Shown piece by piece: positions 59,946 through 64,000 of a DNA stretch of 64,000 nt. A model generated the notes under the pieces. That model had not been told where the DNA came from and made no database searches. It worked only from the letters and a program-made list of their open reading frames with translations. The position numbers and the translations under genes are program-made. The stretch is from the NCBI GenBank assembly GCA_013140605.1, contig JABFSL010000030.1, positions 1 through 64,000 on the forward strand, read 5' to 3'. Each line of letters starts with the position of its first letter. The stretch's first letter is position 1. This stretch comes from Anaerolineales bacterium. Lineage in GTDB: Bacteria; Chloroflexota; Anaerolineae; Anaerolineales; Villigracilaceae.

Positions 59946-60827
59946 ATGAGACTTTATTTCCTTCTTACACAGCGCGTTCCTGCGGTGCCAAGCCCGGTTC
60001 TGCTTGAAGTTTTTGATATTCTGAAACGTATCGGTTTTCATGTTGAATCTGGCATTGCGGAAGAAATCCTTTTGCAGCCAGATCATTTGGCAGTGGCGCA
60101 CGATCTTTACCTGCTTAAATCGCACACCGAATTATCCCTTAGCCTAGCGGGTGTTCTCCATGGACAAGGGGCACGAATGTTAAACCCCTATTTGTCCTGC
60201 ATCACTACTCAGGACAAAATCATAACCTCCCAAAGACTGCGCGCCGCTGATGTTTCGGTTCCGCAATCATGGGTAACCGGCGAGCTGGATCTGCTGCGCC
60301 CCATTATTGAGAGACAACCTTTAATTATTAAACCCTACCGCGGACATAGAGGCGCCGGAATACATATTGTCCGCACTGTTTCTGAATTGGAAGCGATTCC
60401 CGAACCTGAAACGCCCGTGATCATACAGGAATATATACCCGGCACTGGCGAGGATCTGAAGGTGTATGTCGTTGGCGAAAATGTTTTCGCTGTTCGCAAA
60501 ACGTTTTCATCCTCCAGCTTCACAGAGTTTGGCCGTCCCTGTCCGGTAAGCCCTGAAGTGCGCGAAATGGCTCAACGGGTTGGAAGGGCGCTCGGTCTGG
60601 GGCTTTATGGATTGGATGTGATCGAAAGCCCCAAAGGGCCGGTGGTTGTTGATGTGAACTATTTCCCCGGTTATAAAGGCGTGCCTGATATTGCCCCGGT
60701 AATTGCAAAATATATTGAAGAATATGCCAATGGAAATGTTGGGCTTAATTGGCCCTCCCCTGCCAGCGCTATAAACGCGGATAACCTGTCTTCATTTGTA
60801 ATGTTTAACATGGACCCACCACAATAA
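59946..60827 (+). CDS. ATP-grasp ligase 3 (RimK-like)
   Basis: A 293-aa enzyme with TQDKIITSQRLRAADVSVPQ, PLIIKPYRGHRGAGIHIV, EDLKVYVVGENVFAVRK and the metal-binding VVVDVNYFPGYKGVPDI. It shares the N-terminal layout of ATP-grasp 2 (LFLLTQRVPAVPSP versus FIITHHPPTRPSP type), so the two are paralogues. GAGG precedes the ATG. With three such ligases the product could contain several amide or phosphate-activated bonds. Confidence 0.87.
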   Translation: MRLYFLLTQRVPAVPSPVLLEVFDILKRIGFHVESGIAEEILLQPDHLAVAHDLYLLKSHTELSLSLAGVLHGQGARMLNPYLSCITTQDKIITSQRLRAADVSVPQSWVTGELDLLRPIIERQPLIIKPYRGHRGAGIHIVRTVSELEAIPEPETPVIIQEYIPGTGEDLKVYVVGENVFAVRKTFSSSSFTEFGRPCPVSPEVREMAQRVGRALGLGLYGLDVIESPKGPVVVDVNYFPGYKGVPDIAPVIAKYIEEYANGNVGLNWPSPASAINADNLSSFVMFNMDPPQ

Positions 60828-60870
60828 TAATTTCTGATATGTCGTATTATTTATAAACAGGAGACCTCCA

Positions 60871-62178
60871 TTGATCCACATCAAACCCAAACTTAATGCA
60901 TCACTTATAGCCATCATCGCTGAAGGCTTTTCATCCCGATTAAGTTTTGGTTTGATAAGTTTTATTCTGCCTTTATACGCGCACCACCTTGGATTGAGCT
61001 TGACCGAAATCGGTTTGCTTGCATCGCTGAATACCATCATTGCCATTGCGTTGAAACCCCTCACAGGCTGGCTGTCTGATCGCTTTGGACTCAAGCGCAT
61101 TTTTATTATATCGGTCTGCCTGCGCAGTTTGGTCGCGCTTTTGAATGCATATGCCGTGGTGCCATGGCAGTTGTATTCCGTCCGAATGGCTCACGGGCTT
61201 GCGACCTCGCTCCGCGACCCCTCCAGCAATGCCTTGATCGCTGACAATGGCGGAGAAAAAGCAGTGGCTTCCGCATTCGCCTGGTATCAAACCGCAAAGA
61301 GTGTGGCGGGTTCATTGGGAAAAGCGCTTGCGGGCGTTTTACTGGCTTTGACAGCCGCAAATTATTCCTTTGTTTTTTTTGTTGCTTTTTTATTATCCGT
61401 GCTGCCGCTGGTGGTTGTGGCCCTTTTTGTAAAAGAGACGCATCCGGAAAAGCAATCTATTTCAACCCCTAAAGTTTCTACTCAACCTGTGCAAAAACAA
61501 GCTGTAAAGGGAATCCGCAATTCGTGGCAGTCAATCGCTCCTTATATTGGTTTCGGCTTTTTGATCAGTTGCACTGCTGAAATGATGACAGGCCTGTTCC
61601 CAATTTTGGCCATAGAATATGCGGGGTTGAGCGAAGTTCAGGTGGGTATTATTTTCTCAATTTCAACCTTCGCTGTCCTGATCCTGGGTCCATTATTCGG
61701 CTGGCTGTCTGATAATGTAAGCCGAAAATTGGTGCTCATGATCCGAGGGCTTGCGAATATGCTTTCCTCGCTCATCTTCATTTTCTTCCCCGGCTTTTTG
61801 GGAATTGCCATTGGCAAACTTGCTGATGATGCCGGAAAATCCGCTTTTCGCCCGGCGTGGGGATCCTTAATGGCACACGTATCAAGTTTTGATAAACAAC
61901 GACGGGCGCAGACAATGAGCTGGATGAGCATGGGAGAGGATGCGGGTGATATTGTGGGTCCCATCCTTTCAGGCTTCCTATGGAGCACATGGGGTATTAC
62001 TTTTGCCCTGGGAACGCGCGTTGCGCTTGCAATTGTTACTGAGATATATTCATTAACTCTGGCTAACTCCATGGAAAAAAGAATATCTTATAATGGAGAC
62101 ACAAAAGAATTCAAAGATACTGCCTACCTTCCCAAGGTACATATCTTGAATGACGATATCCGACAGGCGGAAAAATAA
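60871..62178 (+). CDS. MFS transporter
   Basis: A 435-aa transporter of the major facilitator superfamily, about 12 helices in two halves. The loop 2-3 motif is GWLSDRFGLKRIF and its second-half copy GWLSDNVSRKLV. The TTG start has GGAG seven bases upstream. It ends the ATP-grasp group and is followed by a terminator, so export of the product or uptake of a precursor is likely. DHA1-type drug exporters are the nearest general class. Confidence 0.88.
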   Translation: MIHIKPKLNASLIAIIAEGFSSRLSFGLISFILPLYAHHLGLSLTEIGLLASLNTIIAIALKPLTGWLSDRFGLKRIFIISVCLRSLVALLNAYAVVPWQLYSVRMAHGLATSLRDPSSNALIADNGGEKAVASAFAWYQTAKSVAGSLGKALAGVLLALTAANYSFVFFVAFLLSVLPLVVVALFVKETHPEKQSISTPKVSTQPVQKQAVKGIRNSWQSIAPYIGFGFLISCTAEMMTGLFPILAIEYAGLSEVQVGIIFSISTFAVLILGPLFGWLSDNVSRKLVLMIRGLANMLSSLIFIFFPGFLGIAIGKLADDAGKSAFRPAWGSLMAHVSSFDKQRRAQTMSWMSMGEDAGDIVGPILSGFLWSTWGITFALGTRVALAIVTEIYSLTLANSMEKRISYNGDTKEFKDTAYLPKVHILNDDIRQAEK

Positions 62179-62277
62179 GAAAAGTTCAAATTGTCAATCA
62201 GGCCTGCCCGTATCATTGAGGGGTGGTAAACGTAACAAAATCTTTGATCGGCTTATAAAATTTCAGAAAATTGTCTG

Positions 62278-62306
62278 GCGGTGGAGGGTAAGCTCTGCCG
62301 CTTTTT
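62278..62306 (+). terminator. Terminator after the ATP-grasp/MFS group
   Basis: GCGGTGGAG and CTCTGCCGC pair over 9 bp with two G-T wobbles, loop GGTAAG, then TTTTTGATAT. The rest of the 469-bp gap (62179-62647) shows no gene; it holds the operator at 62612. Confidence 0.75.
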
Positions 62307-62611
62307 GATATACATTTAATCGTCACTCATTCTGCTTGCCGAAGAAAGTTTGCAGTGGTGCATGACCAATTATCAGCGGAGGAAAATTATCCGGGTTGTT
62401 GAAACAGCTTCACAGGTCAAAGCCGGTACCGATTCCTGACCATCCACAGATTACAACGGGGGTACGTCACAATTGATATTCAGATACCGCATCCAGATAA
62501 CAAGTTACGATATCACCCATTTTTGACCCGCTCATTTTCAATAAAAGGCATGGAACCAATTTAGGAATGGCACTAACTTAGATTGGCGTTTTACGACTCA
62601 ATATGTTAAAC

Positions 62612-62625
62612 TGAAAGTGCTTTCA
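62612..62625. promoter_or_regulatory. LacI-type operator upstream of the regulator gene
   Basis: TGAAAGTGCTTTCA, with 6-bp inverted arms around TG, fits the LacI/GalR-family operator form TGAAANNNNTTTCA. It lies 22 bp before the regulator's ATG, so autoregulation is likely. The identical 14-mer occurs at 63748. Confidence 0.85.
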
Positions 62626-62647
62626 TAAAATATCTCCGAGGCTCAAG

Positions 62648-63655
62648 ATGCCGAAAAAGAAGAAACCTACAATTTATGATGTTGCCAAATTATCCGGCGT
62701 CAGCATTTCAACGATTTCGCGCGTGTTGAATGCGCCTGACAAAGTAAACTCAAAAACACACAAGCGGGTAATGGATGCCATTGATCGACTTGGATTTATT
62801 CCAAGGGCAGAGGCTCGCGCCCGCGCGCTGCAAAACACTGCCCGTATCGGTGTATTGACGCCATTCTTCACGGCTCCATCCTTTGTGCAAAGACTTAGAG
62901 GGGTCGCATCTGCTTTATCAAAGGCGAATTATGAATTGGTGATCTACCCGGTTGATTCGATCGATCATCTGCAAGGATATATTTCCTCCATTCCGTTGAT
63001 GCAAAATATTGATGGGTTGATCATCATGTCCCTATCGCTTGAGGATCATGATGCGCAGCGGTTATCCAACAATGGAATGGAAACTGTCTTGATCGAGTAT
63101 TCGCACCCGGAGTTGAACAGCATTCTGATCAATGATCTGCATGGCGGCCGGCTGGTTGCCGAGCATCTAGTCAGCAAGGGACATAAAATTTTTGCATTCC
63201 TGGGTGACATTGAACCACCTGAAAAATTTGCGATCCACCCGGTCAAATCACGCCTGGCGGGATTTAAACAGGTACTGCAGGAGGCAGGTTTTTCTTTGCC
63301 TAAAGCATATATTCGTTCATGCCCGTATACTCAGAAAGAATCAAGACAGGCGGCGCTCGAATTACTAAACCTGCCAAAGCCGCCCACTGCCATATTTGCA
63401 GCATCAGATATTCAGGCGTTGAGTGTAATGAAAGTGGCGCGCCAATTAAACATCAAGATACCGGATGATCTGGCTATTGTTGGCTTCGATGATATTGATG
63501 TCGCAGAACACGTGGACCTGACAACCATCCGCCAGCACCTGGATGAATCAGGCAGACTGGCAGCAGAGATATTACTTGCACGGATCAGCGAACATGGCCG
63601 GCCATTGCAGCATATCAACCTTCCGCTCAATTTGATCGAGCGTTTAACAGCCTGA
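62648..63655 (+). CDS. LacI-family transcriptional regulator
   Basis: A 335-aa repressor. The HTH and hinge are at the N-terminus (TIYDVAKLSGVSISTISRVLNAPDKVNSKTHKRV split across residues 7-42), followed by the periplasmic-binding-protein-like effector domain (RIGVLTPFFTAPSFVQ, AIVGFDDIDVAEHVDLTTIRQ). GAGG precedes the ATG. The operator copies before its own gene and before the next lipoprotein gene point to control of a sugar-uptake operon that continues past the window. Confidence 0.95.
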   Translation: MPKKKKPTIYDVAKLSGVSISTISRVLNAPDKVNSKTHKRVMDAIDRLGFIPRAEARARALQNTARIGVLTPFFTAPSFVQRLRGVASALSKANYELVIYPVDSIDHLQGYISSIPLMQNIDGLIIMSLSLEDHDAQRLSNNGMETVLIEYSHPELNSILINDLHGGRLVAEHLVSKGHKIFAFLGDIEPPEKFAIHPVKSRLAGFKQVLQEAGFSLPKAYIRSCPYTQKESRQAALELLNLPKPPTAIFAASDIQALSVMKVARQLNIKIPDDLAIVGFDDIDVAEHVDLTTIRQHLDESGRLAAEILLARISEHGRPLQHINLPLNLIERLTA

Positions 63656-63714
63656 TTTGCAATATTACGTTTGTGCATCTTTTCCCATACTCAAAAAATA
63701 TTTTAAGAATCTTA

Positions 63715-63742
63715 TTGACTCCTAGGAAAGTTATGCTATACT
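63715..63742 (+). promoter_or_regulatory. Sigma-70 promoter of the lipoprotein gene
   Basis: TTGACT (63715-63720) and TATACT (63737-63742) are separated by 16 bp. The LacI-type operator begins 6 bp after the -10 box, where bound repressor would block initiation. Confidence 0.85.
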
Positions 63743-63747
63743 GTTTA

Positions 63748-63761
63748 TGAAAGTGCTTTCA
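63748..63761. promoter_or_regulatory. LacI-type operator before the lipoprotein gene
   Basis: TGAAAGTGCTTTCA is identical to the copy at 62612. A nearby CACTTTC (63768-63774) forms an inverted pair with GAAAGTG of this site, a possible second half-site. Confidence 0.87.
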
Positions 63762-63900
63762 CAAAAACACTTTCAAACACATCTAGTCAATCAGTGCAAA
63801 CTTCTTTTCACAGGAGGCGCCTTCCAAAAATTGACAATCCCCCCTATACACGTACAAAGCAAAGTCTATTTAATTTTAATATATTCTCAAGGAGAGAAGA

Positions 63901-64000
63901 ATGAAAAAAGCTATTTGGCAAACCATTGCCTTGTTGGTAGTTACTGCAATGTTACTCACAGCGTGCGGCTCCCCTGCCCCAGTTGCAACCGAAGCTCCCA
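63901..64000 (+). CDS. Lipoprotein, probably ABC-transporter substrate-binding (partial)
   Basis: Only the first 33 codons are in the window. They encode a lipoprotein signal peptide (MKKAIWQTIALLVVTAMLL) with lipobox LLTACGS and a Pro/Ala-rich spacer. AGGAG precedes the ATG. Placement behind a LacI-type operator next to the regulator suggests the solute-binding protein of a sugar ABC transporter, but the catalytic part is not visible. Confidence 0.75.
   Translation, partial: MKKAIWQTIALLVVTAMLLTACGSPAPVATEAP

Overview
The window reads as a chromosomal segment of a Gram-stain-atypical, Chloroflexota-like bacterium, most probably class Anaerolineae. This is inferred from gene style (zinc-ribbon/cyclase/AAA/TPR proteins, translocase-HEAT-cNMP fusions, many multihaem cytochromes, TPR-CHAT proteins) and from dispersed heptanucleotide repeats, not from a marker gene. 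No rRNA, tRNA or CRISPR array was recognised. About 50 protein genes are supported.

Layout. (1) 0-2.5 kb: a DUF2877 (AllH-like) protein and a malonyl-CoA-synthetase-like ligase, both carrying the same composite repeat in frame. (2) 2.7-12.9 kb: a haem biosynthesis cluster hemA-hemC-hemD-hemB-radical SAM (AhbD/NirJ-like)-hemE-hemY/cgoX-hemL plus a small membrane protein. It is interrupted on the opposite strand by a HEPN-MNT pair and peppered with 7-bp tandem repeats that run into coding sequence. (3) 13-33 kb, minus strand: a multihaem electron-transfer island with a 9-haem cytochrome, a membrane-anchored nuclease, a 2266-aa fusion (lysozyme-like + subtilase + FN3/Ig-like + about 16 c-haems), a 6-haem cytochrome, an NHL propeller, a TPR protein, a NapC/NirT-like 10-haem protein, a cytochrome b-type membrane protein, another 10-haem cytochrome and a receiver-like protein. 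Upstream lies a two-component system whose sensor kinase itself has two CXXCH motifs. I count about 55 c-type haem motifs in the window, so the haem cluster and the haem users are neighbours. (4) 33-44 kb, plus strand: a cyclic-nucleotide signalling island with a class III cyclase/ATPase/TPR protein, two translocase-like/HEAT/cNMP-binding fusions, a DUF2652 cyclase-like protein and a cyclase remnant. (5) 44-48 kb, minus strand: a dihaem cytochrome c, a methyltransferase and small membrane proteins, facing a divergent BTAD-ATPase-TPR regulator. (6) 50.9-56.5 kb: an ECF sigma factor, a soluble anti-sigma-like protein, a TPR-CHAT caspase-like protease and a secreted subtilase. (7) 56.7-62.2 kb: three ATP-grasp ligases, a mannitol-1-phosphate-dehydrogenase-like enzyme, a small helical protein and an MFS transporter. 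(8) 62.6-64 kb: a LacI-type regulator and the start of a lipoprotein gene, both preceded by the same 14-bp operator.

Most interesting: the ECF/anti-sigma/TPR-CHAT module, which resembles the protease-signalling half of Craspase (type III-E) loci but has no CRISPR effector here; the subtilase-multihaem fusion; the in-frame spread of heptamer and palindromic repeats through essential haem genes; and the three-ATP-grasp cluster.
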